Shown piece by piece: positions 28,188 to 36,683 of a DNA stretch of 64,000 nucleotides (its first letter is position 1; each line of letters begins with the position of its first letter). The notes beneath the pieces were generated by a model. The model searched no databases. It saw nothing but the letters and a program-made list of their open reading frames with translations, and was not told the origin of the DNA. A program made the translations under genes and the position numbers. The stretch is from Nodosilinea nodulosa PCC 7104 (GTDB lineage Bacteria; Cyanobacteriota; Cyanobacteriia; Phormidesmidales; Phormidesmidaceae), in contig NZ_JH976537.1 of the NCBI RefSeq assembly GCF_000309385.1, positions 5,995,565 to 6,059,564 of the forward strand. Reading direction: 5' to 3'.

Positions 28188-28359
28188 AGCCTGGTTTGCC
28201 AAAGCAGAAGCTGGTCTACAAGCAGCTGAGCTTCTGCTCAATACAACCACTCCTTTGCTGGATATTGTCTGTTACCACGCCCAGCAATGTGCTGAGAAAT
28301 ACCTTAAAGGTTATCTCGTTTTATTTCTTAGACAGCAGCGCCCTGGTCAATCAAGGTAG
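28162..28359 (+). pseudogene. Truncated HEPN-domain gene
   Basis: From ATG 28162 the frame reads like a HEPN protein: AWFAKAEAGLQAAELLLN and then YHAQQCAEKYLKGYLV, the conserved central helices. It then runs into LFLRQQRPGQSR and stops after 65 residues, about half the usual length, before the RxxxxH ribonuclease motif. In another frame at 28319-28360 the sequence reads FYFLDSSALVNQ, like the first strand of a PIN domain. This suggests a deletion that joined the 5' part of a HEPN gene to the 5' part of a PIN gene. Confidence 0.65.
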
Positions 28360-28536
28360 GCACAAAGCTATGGGCAGCCAAACCATACCCATTGCTGAAT
28401 TTTGGTAAGGCGCTGATGCTGAGTGCCAAACCCAATCAACGCCTTGCGATAGAGAAGACCCACCCCCTAGGGCTGATTCGGCTAGAGCGCTCAGCCGAGT
28501 ACAAATAGAGTACTAATTTCGTTGAGACTGTATTCT

Positions 28537-28986
28537 ATGATGCTAAATTCTTTGACCGAGTCGCTGGCGATTGCAGGCCGCTGGATGGCCAAAGCCCTAA
28601 TGGGCGTCATGGCCGTGGCGCTGCTGTGGCAGGGCGCATTTGCTGCCAACCTCTCGGCCATGGCCGCCCCTACGCACAGCACGCTGATTGCAGCGGCAGA
28701 CGTGGGTAGCGAAGCTCAGGGCAAAGCCAGCAAAGACGCCGGACGCACCAAGGGCTTTGTTCGCGACGCCAGAGATACCGTTAAGCAAGCGGCCTCCGAC
28801 AATGCCCGCAAGGTCGATCGCGCCACCGACAGCAACAGTGCGATCGCAGACAAAGCCAAGCGCGATGCCGATCGCATTCAAGAGCGGGCCGATAAAGACG
28901 CCAGCCGCACCCAAGACGCCGTTGACAACACCAAAAACGCCATCGAAAACGCCATTGACAACGTTAAAGATGCCTTTGGTAACTAG
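28537..28986 (+). CDS. Exported helical repeat protein (LEA/CsbD-like character)
   Basis: About 149 residues from ATG 28537. An N-terminal signal segment (MAKALMGVMAVALLWQGAFA) is followed by a highly charged, Ala/Asp/Lys-rich region with repeated short units (KRDADRIQERADKDASRTQD, VDNTKNAIENAIDN), expected to form long amphipathic helices. This character is shared with stress-linked LEA-like and CsbD-like proteins, but no family is firmly recognised. A good intrinsic terminator follows at 29088-29117. Confidence 0.65.
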   Translation: MMLNSLTESLAIAGRWMAKALMGVMAVALLWQGAFAANLSAMAAPTHSTLIAAADVGSEAQGKASKDAGRTKGFVRDARDTVKQAASDNARKVDRATDSNSAIADKAKRDADRIQERADKDASRTQDAVDNTKNAIENAIDNVKDAFGN

Positions 28987-29087
28987 GCCTTAAGCAGCCA
29001 AGGATAGCCTGGTTGGAGGGTGACTCTTCGGAGCTAGTGAGTCTTTAGAGCCAACGCTTTGGGCCAGGCAACATTAAAAGTCGAGAG

Positions 29088-29117
29088 AGGCACGGGTGAA
29101 TAACCTGTGCCTTTTTT
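29088..29117 (+). terminator. Intrinsic terminator
   Basis: AGGCACGGGT pairs with ACCTGTGCCT (one G-T pair) around a 5-base loop, and is followed at once by TTTTTT. It fits termination of the plus-strand gene ending at 28986. Confidence 0.75.
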
Positions 29118-29227
29118 GGGCGATCGTATCGACGATTGGTATGACTGGACGAATTTAGCCATTAACTCCGGTGATGCAGAGCCATAGCGCTAAAATAGGA
29201 AGCTGCGTTGTTGCTATACCCAGACCT

Positions 29228-30589
29228 ATGGCCGGTTCTGCTCGTCAATATCACATCACCACCTTCGGCTGCCAGATGAACAAGGCCGACTCCGAGCGGA
29301 TGGGCGGCATTCTCGACACCATGGGCCTGACCTGGACCGACGACCCCTACGATGCCGATGTGGTGCTCTACAACACCTGCACCATTCGCGACAACGCCGA
29401 GCAAAAAGTCTACTCGTACCTGGGTCGCCAGGCCAAGCGCAAGCACGAAAACCCCGACCTGACGCTGATTGTGGCCGGGTGCGTCGCCCAGCAGGAGGGC
29501 GAGGCCCTGCTGCGTCGGGTGCCCGAGCTGGATTTGGTGATGGGGCCGCAGCATGCCAACCGCCTGCAAGATTTGCTGGAGCAGGTGTTCGACGGCAACC
29601 AGGTGGTGGCCACCGAAGAGGTGGACATTATGGAAGACATCACCAAGCCCCGGCGCGACAGCACCATTACCGCCTGGGTGAACGTAATCTACGGCTGCAA
29701 CGAGCGCTGCACCTACTGCGTGGTGCCGGGGGTGCGCGGCGTCGAGCAGTCGCGCACCCCAGAGGCCATCCGCGCCGAAATGGAGGAACTGGGCCGCCAG
29801 GGCTTCAAAGAAGTGACGCTGCTGGGCCAAAACATCGACGCCTACGGGCGCGACCTGCCCGGTTCCACCGCCGACGGCAGGCACCAGCACACCTTCACCG
29901 ACCTGCTGTACTTCGTCCACGATGTGCCCGGCATCCAGCGCATTCGCTTTGCCACCAGCCACCCCCGCTACTTTACCGAGCGGCTGGTTCGCGCCTGCGC
30001 CGAATTGCCCAAGGTGTGCGAGCATTTCCACATTCCCTTTCAGTCGGGCGACAACGATGTACTGAAAGCCATGGCGCGGGGCTACACCCACGAGAAGTAT
30101 CGCCGCATTATCGACACCGTGCGCCGCTACATGCCCGACGCGGCAATCAGCGCCGATGCGATCGTCGGCTTCCCCGGCGAAACCGAGGAGCAGTTTCAGC
30201 GCACCATGGAGCTGGTCAACGACATCGCCTTCGACCAGCTCAACACGGCGGCCTACTCGCCCCGCCCCGGCACCCCGGCGGCCCTGTGGGAAAACCAGCT
30301 GAGCGAGGAGGTGAAGAGCGATCGCCTCCAGCGCCTCAACCATTTGGTGAATACCAAAGCCGCCGAACGCTCCCAACGCTATGCGGGCCGCACCGAAGAA
30401 GTGCTGGTCGAAGCCATCAATCCCAAAGACCCCTCCCAGGTGATGGGCCGCACTCGCGGCAACCGCCTGGCTTTCTTTGCGGGCGATTTTGCGGCCCTGA
30501 AGGGCGAGCTGGTGCAGGTTAAAATTACCGAAGTGCGCCCCTTTAGCCTGACGGGGGAACCCATTCAGGCATTAGTCACCGCTGGATAG
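29228..30589 (+). CDS. miaB: tRNA-2-methylthio-N6-dimethylallyladenosine synthase
   Basis: MiaB is a radical-SAM methylthiotransferase that adds a methylthio group to i6A37 of tRNA. From ATG 29228 it has 453 residues. The N-terminal UPF0004 domain has its three cluster Cys ([32 protein letters not shown]); the radical-SAM core has [16 protein letters not shown] (CxxxCxxC); the C-terminal TRAM domain (about 385-450) includes [14 protein letters not shown] further 19 in-frame codons upstream from 29171 are not family-like and are excluded. It stands alone. Confidence 0.96.
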   Translation: MAGSARQYHITTFGCQMNKADSERMGGILDTMGLTWTDDPYDADVVLYNTCTIRDNAEQKVYSYLGRQAKRKHENPDLTLIVAGCVAQQEGEALLRRVPELDLVMGPQHANRLQDLLEQVFDGNQVVATEEVDIMEDITKPRRDSTITAWVNVIYGCNERCTYCVVPGVRGVEQSRTPEAIRAEMEELGRQGFKEVTLLGQNIDAYGRDLPGSTADGRHQHTFTDLLYFVHDVPGIQRIRFATSHPRYFTERLVRACAELPKVCEHFHIPFQSGDNDVLKAMARGYTHEKYRRIIDTVRRYMPDAAISADAIVGFPGETEEQFQRTMELVNDIAFDQLNTAAYSPRPGTPAALWENQLSEEVKSDRLQRLNHLVNTKAAERSQRYAGRTEEVLVEAINPKDPSQVMGRTRGNRLAFFAGDFAALKGELVQVKITEVRPFSLTGEPIQALVTAG

Positions 30590-30703
30590 GCCAACACAAA
30601 AAAGATGATTTGGGTCATCAGGTGAAAACAACTCGGTACTTTGGTGAGCAAGTTCTTGCTAGACGCCCCTATATCCAGCGATCAGTTTAAAGGGGCCTCA
30701 GCC

Positions 30704-30934
30704 ATGAAGTTTCACTACTATCCTGAAACCGATTCGCTCTATATCGGCTTGTTAGATCAGCCCAGTATGGACTCCCAAGAAGTGCCAAACGGCATTGTGC
30801 TGGATTTTGATGCAGAGGGGCGTCTGGTGGGCCTAGATATCGATCAGGCCAGTCAGGTGGTTGATTTATCTAAACTTGAAGCCAGCTCTCTACCCATCGC
30901 ATCATTATCTTTAGAAGGACAATCCGCCGCCTAA
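30704..30934 (+). CDS. DUF2283 family protein
   Basis: A 76-residue protein from ATG 30704 (AAAGGGG lies 8 bases upstream). MKFHYYPETDSLYIGLLDQP and GIVLDFDAEGRLVGLDIDQA are the DUF2283 signature. In many cyanobacteria DUF2283 genes sit beside DUF4258 or other small genes in toxin-antitoxin-like pairs. Here no intact partner follows; the next sequence holds a decayed RelE-type pair on the other strand. Confidence 0.87.
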   Translation: MKFHYYPETDSLYIGLLDQPSMDSQEVPNGIVLDFDAEGRLVGLDIDQASQVVDLSKLEASSLPIASLSLEGQSAA

Positions 30935-31096
30935 AGAAAGCAGATTGCTTCGCTGGGAAGCCAGAGATTATTGTTACGCCTCCAAAAATCCGCTTTCTGG
31001 TTAGTCACCTAGTACCACAAGGAGCACGAGGTTTTTTAGATTTCGCTGAGAAACAGCAGGAGAATATCTTCAATCGTAACCGCTGGCTAGCAATGC

Positions 31097-31372
31097 TTAT
31101 TTCTTCCCGAGTAACTTATCGTACTCGGCATGGAAACCAATCCAAAACCAGACAATTTTGTCCTCTTTTACCTTCATAATGCCTAAAGCTCGCCAGCCAA
31201 TACCTACTCTGACCGACCACAGATTATCCCTGGCGTTGATCTACTTAACCTCAAGGCTTGGGTGGGATGAGTTATTCTTCCACAGTTTGTAGTCTTTCCT
31301 AGCGGTTTCTCTAACCCGTTGGGGCAGGTTGAGAAAAAGCTTTCGGAAGTCATGGGTTCTCGACTATTTCAT
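31097..31372 (-). pseudogene. Decayed RelE/ParE-type toxin
   Basis: Read on the minus strand in one frame, 92 codons give a RelE-like toxin with two TAG stops: codon 3, and one in the middle after HPSLEVK. Recognisable parts are FRKLFLNLPQRVRETARKDY, WSVRVGIGWRALGIMKV and IVWFWIGFHAEYDKLL, which match the toxin fold. The decayed antitoxin gene at 31350-31597 overlaps its start, as expected of an operon. It cannot make an active toxin unless the stops are read through. Confidence 0.75.
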
Positions 31373-31597
31373 TAGTCTTCGCAAAGCCCTTCTCTTCGGT
31401 TTCGCCAGCGTCGTCTTCAGCAAGGGCTGCTAAAGCCATGCTGGTGAGAATGTCTGATCCACATCTGAGGCTGATAAGGTCTTTTGCCAGAGCAGTTCAC
31501 TCTGGACGTCGTCTAGCAATTGTTGGGCAAGTTTGTTTTATAGATCGCCGGGAAGTTTTTGTGCTGCTTGAAAGGCTTGTTCTAGAAGGGTAGTCAT
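31350..31597 (-). pseudogene. Decayed antitoxin partner of the RelE-type toxin
   Basis: The minus-strand start has a good AAAGGAG site before ATG (31595-31597) and begins MTTLLEQAFQAAQKLPGDL, then an in-frame TAA, then NKLAQQLLDDVQSELLWQ, the usual opening of small cyanobacterial antitoxins (two helices, EIAQQLLEDL-like). About 50 codons in, the frame shifts and ends SMALAALAEDDAGETEEKGF, the usual antitoxin C-terminus. So one stop and one frameshift separate it from an intact gene. Confidence 0.7.
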
Positions 31598-31902
31598 TGT
31601 GTCTCCTTTATATAGATACTGCACCGTGTTGTTGAGCTCTAGATACTAACAGAGAAGCCAGATTGCTTGGCTCGATGCCAGATAAGAAACGAATACATCG
31701 CGGCTTACCTAAGCCTCTACCTCAACCTCAGCAGATAGAGTTTTTAGTTTAGAGCAAACCTAGGCATGCCAATGAAGGGCGCAGGGTAGCCGCCGCCGTT
31801 GAAGACCTAAATGCCAATTCCTTAGCCAGGCTCACAAAAAAATAGAAGGGCCAGGTGAAACCTTCGTGAACTGCTAGACTATCGCCTCTCACCCATAGCC
31901 TA
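31598..31902. other. Intergenic stretch with one terminator
   Basis: 305 bases. Apart from the minus-strand terminator at 31836-31865 and the promoter side of the decayed antitoxin gene, I see no gene or repeat here. Confidence 0.5.
31836..31865 (-). terminator. Intrinsic terminator after the DUF4388 gene
   Basis: On the minus strand GAAGG pairs with CCTTC around an 11-base loop and is followed by TATTTTTTT. It lies 37 bases beyond the stop of the DUF4388 gene and fits the end of the four-gene module 34543-31903. Confidence 0.6.
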
Positions 31903-32736
31903 TCAGCACTGCTGCTTTAAAAAGCTGATCATTTGAGTCAAAAAATCTGCGCTTGGCAGATTAGATGCTGCTGAACCAATTCGGGAATCTTCCTTAATTT
32001 TAGCTGGACCCGAATTTGCTACCGGTATCTCCTCCACCAGCCCTGTTAGCATTAGGCGAAAGGCAGTGCAGCGGATAGGTTCAGCTTGCAATTTCAGACG
32101 CTGAGCAATTTCACTCAGAGGAATCTTGCCGTTGGCAAAGCCCCAAACACTCCATTCCTGACGAGTTAGCCGCGCCTGAGGTTTTCCATCCGTTGTACTG
32201 AGCAAGCCTGAGTTCAGGTTAGGCAATTTATCTTTCAGCGCGGACCAATTTCGCAAACTGCGTAAACCTGGCAAGGTGACTTCAGTTGCTGGAACACTCG
32301 CCCCCACCATTTCTAAGTAAGGCATTTGGACATCATTGGTGAAGTGAAAAGTACCATCGGGAAGCTCAAATAAAACACAAATTTCTTGAATAACTTGTGT
32401 AGAGAACAAGCCCTGCAACTGCTCTTTTGTCAACAACTCTTGAGATCTGAGATAAACACCGAAGGGTGTGCGAGCTGGGCACTTTTGAATTAGCCCTAGA
32501 AGTTGAGCTTTCGAAAGCAGCTGACGACGAGCGATTAGATGAGCTAATCCGTGGTAGTCATTGCGGTTGGCTGCGGCAACAATGCGCCCCTGTTTAAGCC
32601 AAATAAAATGGTCTTGAGAAGAGTCGGCTGCATTAGGAAGCGCGCGCACCGTTAGCAATCCGCTTTTGTTGCCCTCCTCCACAAGCTGCAAAACTTCTGG
32701 CAATGAAAAATTGGATAACTTCCCGCTAACTACCAT
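31903..32736 (-). CDS. DUF4388 (PATAN-type) domain protein
   Basis: A 277-residue protein whose N-terminus (VVSGKLSNFSLPEVLQLVEE, GNKSGLLTV) matches DUF4388, the domain shared with the N-terminal part of PatA-type cyanobacterial response regulators. The rest is helical, with a tail resembling a winged-helix (LTRQEWSVWGFANGKIPLSE, IAQRLKL). No receiver domain is fused. It is the last gene of a minus-strand run, 24 bases behind the GTPase, so it is probably its effector or partner. PatA-type proteins act in phototaxis and development; this role is inference. Confidence 0.85.
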   Translation of the reverse strand: MVVSGKLSNFSLPEVLQLVEEGNKSGLLTVRALPNAADSSQDHFIWLKQGRIVAAANRNDYHGLAHLIARRQLLSKAQLLGLIQKCPARTPFGVYLRSQELLTKEQLQGLFSTQVIQEICVLFELPDGTFHFTNDVQMPYLEMVGASVPATEVTLPGLRSLRNWSALKDKLPNLNSGLLSTTDGKPQARLTRQEWSVWGFANGKIPLSEIAQRLKLQAEPIRCTAFRLMLTGLVEEIPVANSGPAKIKEDSRIGSAASNLPSADFLTQMISFLKQQC

Positions 32737-32760
32737 AATTTCAATCGTCCTGAAAATTAT

Positions 32761-33309
32761 TTATCGCTTCAACATTAAATTTTGGGAAAATTGCTCAACC
32801 AATTTTATGGTAGCTTGGGCGACGGAGGATTTGTTTGTAGGATCAACGCGAATAATGGGGGGCCTCTTAATATCAACACGCCCATATCCCAGGGCAATAG
32901 CCATGTCTTTTGCGCCCCAGGCTCCAGGGCAATCCATATGTGTAAACCCAACAATCATAGGGGCTTTGGTTCGCTGTTGCATGAAGTTGCTAATCACTCT
33001 GGCGTTGCGAAGTTCTGCCGGACGATCCGCAGGGACTAGCAATATATAGGCATCAGCTTTATGAATCAGCAAATCCCACATAAAGTCAAATCGAGTTTGT
33101 CCAGGTGTGCCATAGATATGTAACACCATATCTTTGTTGAACTTTAGTCGTCCAAAGTCTAAGGCAACTGTCGTTTTTTGCTTAAGTTGGGCGGTCTCAT
33201 CAGTGGCCTGACGATCAGTGTCCACCACTTGAATCTCACTAATCGAACGGACAAAAGTGGACTTTCCTGCTCCAACCGGTCCAGTGACGACTAAACGTAG
33301 AACTTCCAT
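32761..33309 (-). CDS. Small Ras-like GTPase (MglA-like group)
   Basis: A 182-residue single-domain GTPase. G1 is VTGPVGAGKSTFV (about 8-20), G3 is YGTPGQTRFDFMW (about 66-78) and G4 appears as FTHMDCPG (about 122-129), with His-Met in place of the usual Asn-Lys. Such bacterial GTPases work with roadblock/LC7 proteins, as MglA with MglB in cell polarity and motility. A roadblock gene is two hundred odd bases upstream and a DUF4388 gene is 24 bases downstream, so a switch module is likely. The THMD variant is seen in many cyanobacterial members. Confidence 0.88.
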   Translation of the reverse strand: MEVLRLVVTGPVGAGKSTFVRSISEIQVVDTDRQATDETAQLKQKTTVALDFGRLKFNKDMVLHIYGTPGQTRFDFMWDLLIHKADAYILLVPADRPAELRNARVISNFMQQRTKAPMIVGFTHMDCPGAWGAKDMAIALGYGRVDIKRPPIIRVDPTNKSSVAQATIKLVEQFSQNLMLKR

Positions 33310-33584
33310 TGCGGTTACCCGTTTTGTTTAAAATTGGTAACGACCAAGCTTGAAATCGATCAAATTAAAAGCAGGTCGGGTTGAAAGAGGACGTTTGGAA
33401 AGAGTATTTGGCCACAATAAGCTGTTCAGCACACGCAAAGAGACAGATTTCTTGCCTCAACCATCCAAAAAACTGAATCTTTAGGGACTTTACAAACATC
33501 CTCTAAACTCAAAATTAGCTTAAGCCCAAAACATTCAAACCTTTAAGTTGAATCGATGGGCTTGTAAAATACGCCGACTCAGCA

Positions 33585-33953
33585 CTAGTTAAAAATTAAC
33601 TTTAGCTCAGCTACAATACGCTTAATTTCTAGTTGAAGAATCCCCTGCTTTGCTGATTTGTGGGCAAGTACTAGTAGCAGAGCATCTTGACCACAGTCCA
33701 TTAGAATGCTATAGCCCTGTTCACCTTCAATTAGAACCCGCTCGATGCTGCCACGGGATAGTTCACTACCAATCCGTTCGCCCAGTGAGAGCATTGCTGC
33801 TGACATTGCTGCCACTCGTTCTTCGTCCATTCCAGGGGGCAAAGCTGAAGACAGTGATAGACCATCTGGTGTGACAATAGCAGCTCCCTGAATTTCGCTC
33901 AAGCCAGCAACGAAGTTCTGCAAAATGTGGCCGAGCTTTTCTGAATTGATCAT
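33585..33953 (-). CDS. Roadblock/LC7 domain protein
   Basis: A 122-residue single-domain protein: LGHILQNFVAGLSEIQGAAI, then VTPDGLSLSSALPPGMDEER, VAAMSAAMLSLGERIGSELS and a C-terminal helix, the roadblock/LC7 fold. These proteins bind and activate small Ras-like GTPases (MglB, Bamboo type). The GTPase at 32761-33309 is the obvious partner. A 275-base gap separates them, in which I saw no gene; a separate promoter for the GTPase gene is possible. Confidence 0.88.
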   Translation of the reverse strand: MINSEKLGHILQNFVAGLSEIQGAAIVTPDGLSLSSALPPGMDEERVAAMSAAMLSLGERIGSELSRGSIERVLIEGEQGYSILMDCGQDALLLVLAHKSAKQGILQLEIKRIVAELKLIFN

Positions 33954-34057
33954 GATTTGACATCCTTAAAAGATATAAATGTTGACTTTACAGAGTGAAT
34001 ATTGAAGTCCAGCTTAAAGCTTAAGTTCTACAAACTCAAGAGAAGGCGCGTTAGAGG

Positions 34058-34543
34058 CTAACGGAGATTTAGTTCTATGACATCGTATTGACCACCCCTC
34101 AATACAGATTCAACTTGAGTGCCGCGAAGCCGTTGTCCCATCATGGTTTCTAATGCTCCTTGAACAGCACCTAGCGTAAATGACAGGGTGCGCGATGACC
34201 CTTGTGGTTCACCGGCGGAGCAGACTGTTTCGCGGCAATAAACTCGGTAGCCACTATCGGTTGCTTCAATTTTGTCAATAATACAAAGCCGAGTTCCCTC
34301 TTTTCCGAGCGCTTGGCTCATTGCGGCTGTCGCTTCCTCTAAAGCAGGCTTCTGACCAGCTAAACCTAGCTCAGCCACTAGATTTTTGCCGCGTATGCGC
34401 CCTGCTGCAATAGCAGAAATCAATGCAGCTTTTTCTCCAAGAGCCTCTTCTAGGCCAGTTATCAATGCTCTAAAACAGATGATGCTGTTGAAGTCGCCCA
34501 ATTCAGAGCGGAGCTGAGTTTCTGTCAGGGTAGCGTTAGTCAT
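34058..34543 (-). CDS. Unrecognised protein in the GTPase/roadblock module
   Basis: A 161-residue soluble protein from ATG 34543 (GGAG about 12 bases upstream; an ATG at 34636 adds an unlikely 31 residues). It starts MTNATLTETQLRSELGDFNS and contains a helical half (LEEALGEKAALISAIAAGRI) and a beta-rich half with Cys (YRVYCRETVCSAGEPQGSSR), ending ESVLRGGQYDVIELNLR. I do not recognise the family; a ligand-binding (V4R- or Bet-like) fold would fit the second half. It is the first gene of the module, 104 bases upstream of the roadblock gene. Confidence 0.7.
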   Translation of the reverse strand: MTNATLTETQLRSELGDFNSIICFRALITGLEEALGEKAALISAIAAGRIRGKNLVAELGLAGQKPALEEATAAMSQALGKEGTRLCIIDKIEATDSGYRVYCRETVCSAGEPQGSSRTLSFTLGAVQGALETMMGQRLRGTQVESVLRGGQYDVIELNLR

Positions 34544-35480
34544 ATTAAAGGATTCTCCATAATACAGCTTTAACCGAATAGCCCTTTTACTTACCTTCAT
34601 TTGCAGGTTGCCCGCACTTAAAGAGAAAGTAAACAAGGGGTATCTAAGATATCTGAAAAGGCCTTCTCAATATAAGTTTATAGAGTTAGCTTTCAGCCTT
34701 ATTTAGAATAAGCAACAGGACGAAAAGAGGTCTCGAATTTAGTCGATTAGCCTGATAGATAGGTGGCAAAATAAAACCTAATTCAACACCTAAAACGATG
34801 TTGCCCTGGACTCATTGATTCAGATACAACTTATTCTGCACGTGAATGATTGCCAAGGCAATCCGCATTTACGCGCAAACAAGCTTAGAAATTAAGAAGT
34901 TTTTTTAAGCTGCAAATAGATGGGCTTCCAACAATAATTGAATCTCTTGAATTGCGAAAATACCTACATCTTAATTCAAGAAAATGACATTCTTGTGACA
35001 TCTTAGCTTGGAAGCGCAAAAAAGCCCTGGAAGGGTTGCTTCGCAAGGGGTTTAAGGTGAGATAAATTAGGCTGGGTGAGGTATTTCACCAGAGACTTGA
35101 GCTCTTCAACTCAAAATCAGCCTGATGGGAACACTCCGCTTGTCTAGCTGTAGCCAGTCTGGGGAGGACAGTTTCCCTAAGAACGTTTGAACGCTCAAAT
35201 GTTTCTCAGGCTTATGAATGTCTCAACATGTCTCAACCCGATTGACTATGGCGATATCGTCAACTGCAAGGCCAATTGAGTCAATAGATGCAGCCGGTTA
35301 ACCGACGGCATCTGCAAAGGTTTTTGAGATTGTGGCGGCGGTATTGCAGTCTGGCGAGGCTTGTCTAGGGCAGTGGGCACTGGGCGACTGCGCCTACATA
35401 GACGCCTGCATAGGTTTTGAGCGATCGACCAGTCGCTGAGGGAGACCTGGATTTTGGCCTAAACGGAGGGTTTTCTAGCT
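34544..35480. other. Long AT-rich non-coding stretch with repeats
   Basis: 937 bases upstream of the GTPase module. No gene was found. It contains a MITE-like copy at 35145-35258. At 35310-35460 a degenerate stretch gives, across frames, HLQRFLRL and then VLQSGEACLGQWALGDCAYI, which faintly resembles a transposase N-terminus and may be an old insertion remnant. The part 34640-35100 is AT-rich and holds the module promoter, not located precisely. Confidence 0.5.
35145..35258. repeat. Palindromic MITE-like repeat, degenerate copy A
   Basis: Starts TAGCTGTAGCCAGTCTGG and ends GATTGACTATGGCGATATC, with an imperfect central palindrome around GAACGTTTGAACGCTC. The ends and centre match copy B at 35523-35630, so both belong to one repeat family. 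Confidence 0.65.
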
Positions 35481-35522
35481 TAACCTGAGTTCGGGATAAG
35501 GAAAGGAGGGGCTCTGTAAGCT

Positions 35523-35630
35523 GATATAGCTGTAGCCAGTCTGGTTAAGACATGTCTCCTATGACCGTTCAAACGTTTGAACGGTCATAGGGTTCCTGGA
35601 TGTCCTAACCAACGTGACTATGGCTATATC
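35523..35630. repeat. Palindromic MITE-like repeat, copy B
   Basis: 108 bases. The outer arms GATATAGCTGTAGCCAG...GGTTAAGACAT and the reverse complement of the right side GATATAGCCATAGTCAC...GGTTAGGACAT are clearly related. The centre (35558-35591) is a perfect 34-base palindrome around GTTCAAACGTTTGAAC. No gene. It sits inside the left part of the IS982 element. Confidence 0.85.
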
Positions 35631-35656
35631 ACGTAAATGATTCAGCAGGCCCCCCT

Positions 35657-36535
35657 ATGGATAGTCTAGAAGAGCTGTTTTGCCACATTGATGATTTCTG
35701 CTGTCAGTTCGAGCCGAAATGGCACCAGATGCTGCTGGGTGAAGGCGTTCAACACCGTCAGCGCCAGCGATCGCTGAGCTTAAGCGAGGTGATGACAATC
35801 TTGGTGTGCTTCCACCAGCAGCACTATCGCAACTTCAAGGCGTTCTACAACAAGCATGTCTGCGTGCACTGGCGAGAGGCCTTTCCTGGCCTGGTCAGCT
35901 ATCACCGCTTTGTGGAGTGGATGCCGTCGGCTCTGCTGCCCTTATGCGTGTACCTGAAGCACTGTTTTGGCGCTTGTAGCGGCATCAGCTTTATCGATAG
36001 CAGCAGCCTCAAGGTGTGCCACAACCGTCGGATTCGACGCCACAAGGTGTTTCGCGGCCTGGCGGCTCGGGGCAAAACCTCAGTTGACTGGTTCTTTGGC
36101 TTCAAGCTCCACCTGGTGGTTAATGACCAAGGGGAGTTGCTCAACATCCAAATCACGCCGGGCAATACCGACGACCGCAAGCCCGCCTGTGACTTGCTTC
36201 AAGGCCTCTATGGCAAGGTCTTTGCTGACCGGGGCTATGTCTCCAAAGCACTGGCAGAACGCCTCTTTGAGACCTGTGGCATCGAGTTCTTTGCCAAACC
36301 CAGGCGCAACATGACAAACCACTTGATGCGGCTCACCGACAAGTTACTGGCCCGCAAGCGCGCCATTGTCGAAACCGTCATTGACCAGCTCAAGAACATC
36401 TCCCAGATTGAGCATTCCAGGCATCGCAGCCCTACCAACTTCATGGTCAATGTCATCTGTGGCTTGATTGCCTACTGCCATCAGCCCAAGAAGCCTTCCC
36501 TCAATCTTGACTTCGCTCTTCCTCCATCGGCTTAA
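35657..36535 (+). CDS. IS982-family transposase
   Basis: A 292-residue DDE transposase. The N-terminus ([20 protein letters not shown]) and [20 protein letters not shown], then FKAFYNKHV, are typical of IS982. The catalytic triad is visible: [11 protein letters not shown] (Asp), [11 protein letters not shown] (Asp) and [14 protein letters not shown] (Glu). It is intact and ends one base short of the right inverted repeat. It can be expected to act on the MITE-like element at 22456-22655, which has the same ends. Confidence 0.93.
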   Translation: MDSLEELFCHIDDFCCQFEPKWHQMLLGEGVQHRQRQRSLSLSEVMTILVCFHQQHYRNFKAFYNKHVCVHWREAFPGLVSYHRFVEWMPSALLPLCVYLKHCFGACSGISFIDSSSLKVCHNRRIRRHKVFRGLAARGKTSVDWFFGFKLHLVVNDQGELLNIQITPGNTDDRKPACDLLQGLYGKVFADRGYVSKALAERLFETCGIEFFAKPRRNMTNHLMRLTDKLLARKRAIVETVIDQLKNISQIEHSRHRSPTNFMVNVICGLIAYCHQPKKPSLNLDFALPPSA

Positions 36536-36683
36536 CCCGAACTCAGGTTAGCTTAACGATCGGCTAAATTTTCTCTGCGCCAAAAGCTGGTCGGTTTTAC
36601 CCTTGAGCAAGCTCTGGAGAGAAGGGGGTACTCCAGGGTCTCAGCGTCAACGTTAATGGGTGCCTATCCGGAACCCAGCACCA

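Larger units (their letters stand above)
35482..36549 (+). mobile_element. IS982-family insertion sequence, complete
   Basis: About 1068 bases bounded by terminal inverted repeats: ACCTGAGTTCGGGATAAG on the left and, in reverse complement, ACCTGAGTTCGGGTTAAG on the right (17 of 18 identical). TA or TAA flanks both ends and may be the target duplication. It holds one intact transposase gene. It has been inserted beside, and encloses, the palindromic repeat 35523-35630, which lies between the left end and the transposase start. Confidence 0.8.

Noticed and set aside
29162..30376. 404-codon open frame opposite miaB
   Set aside because: Shadow of miaB, which has all its cluster motifs on the plus strand.
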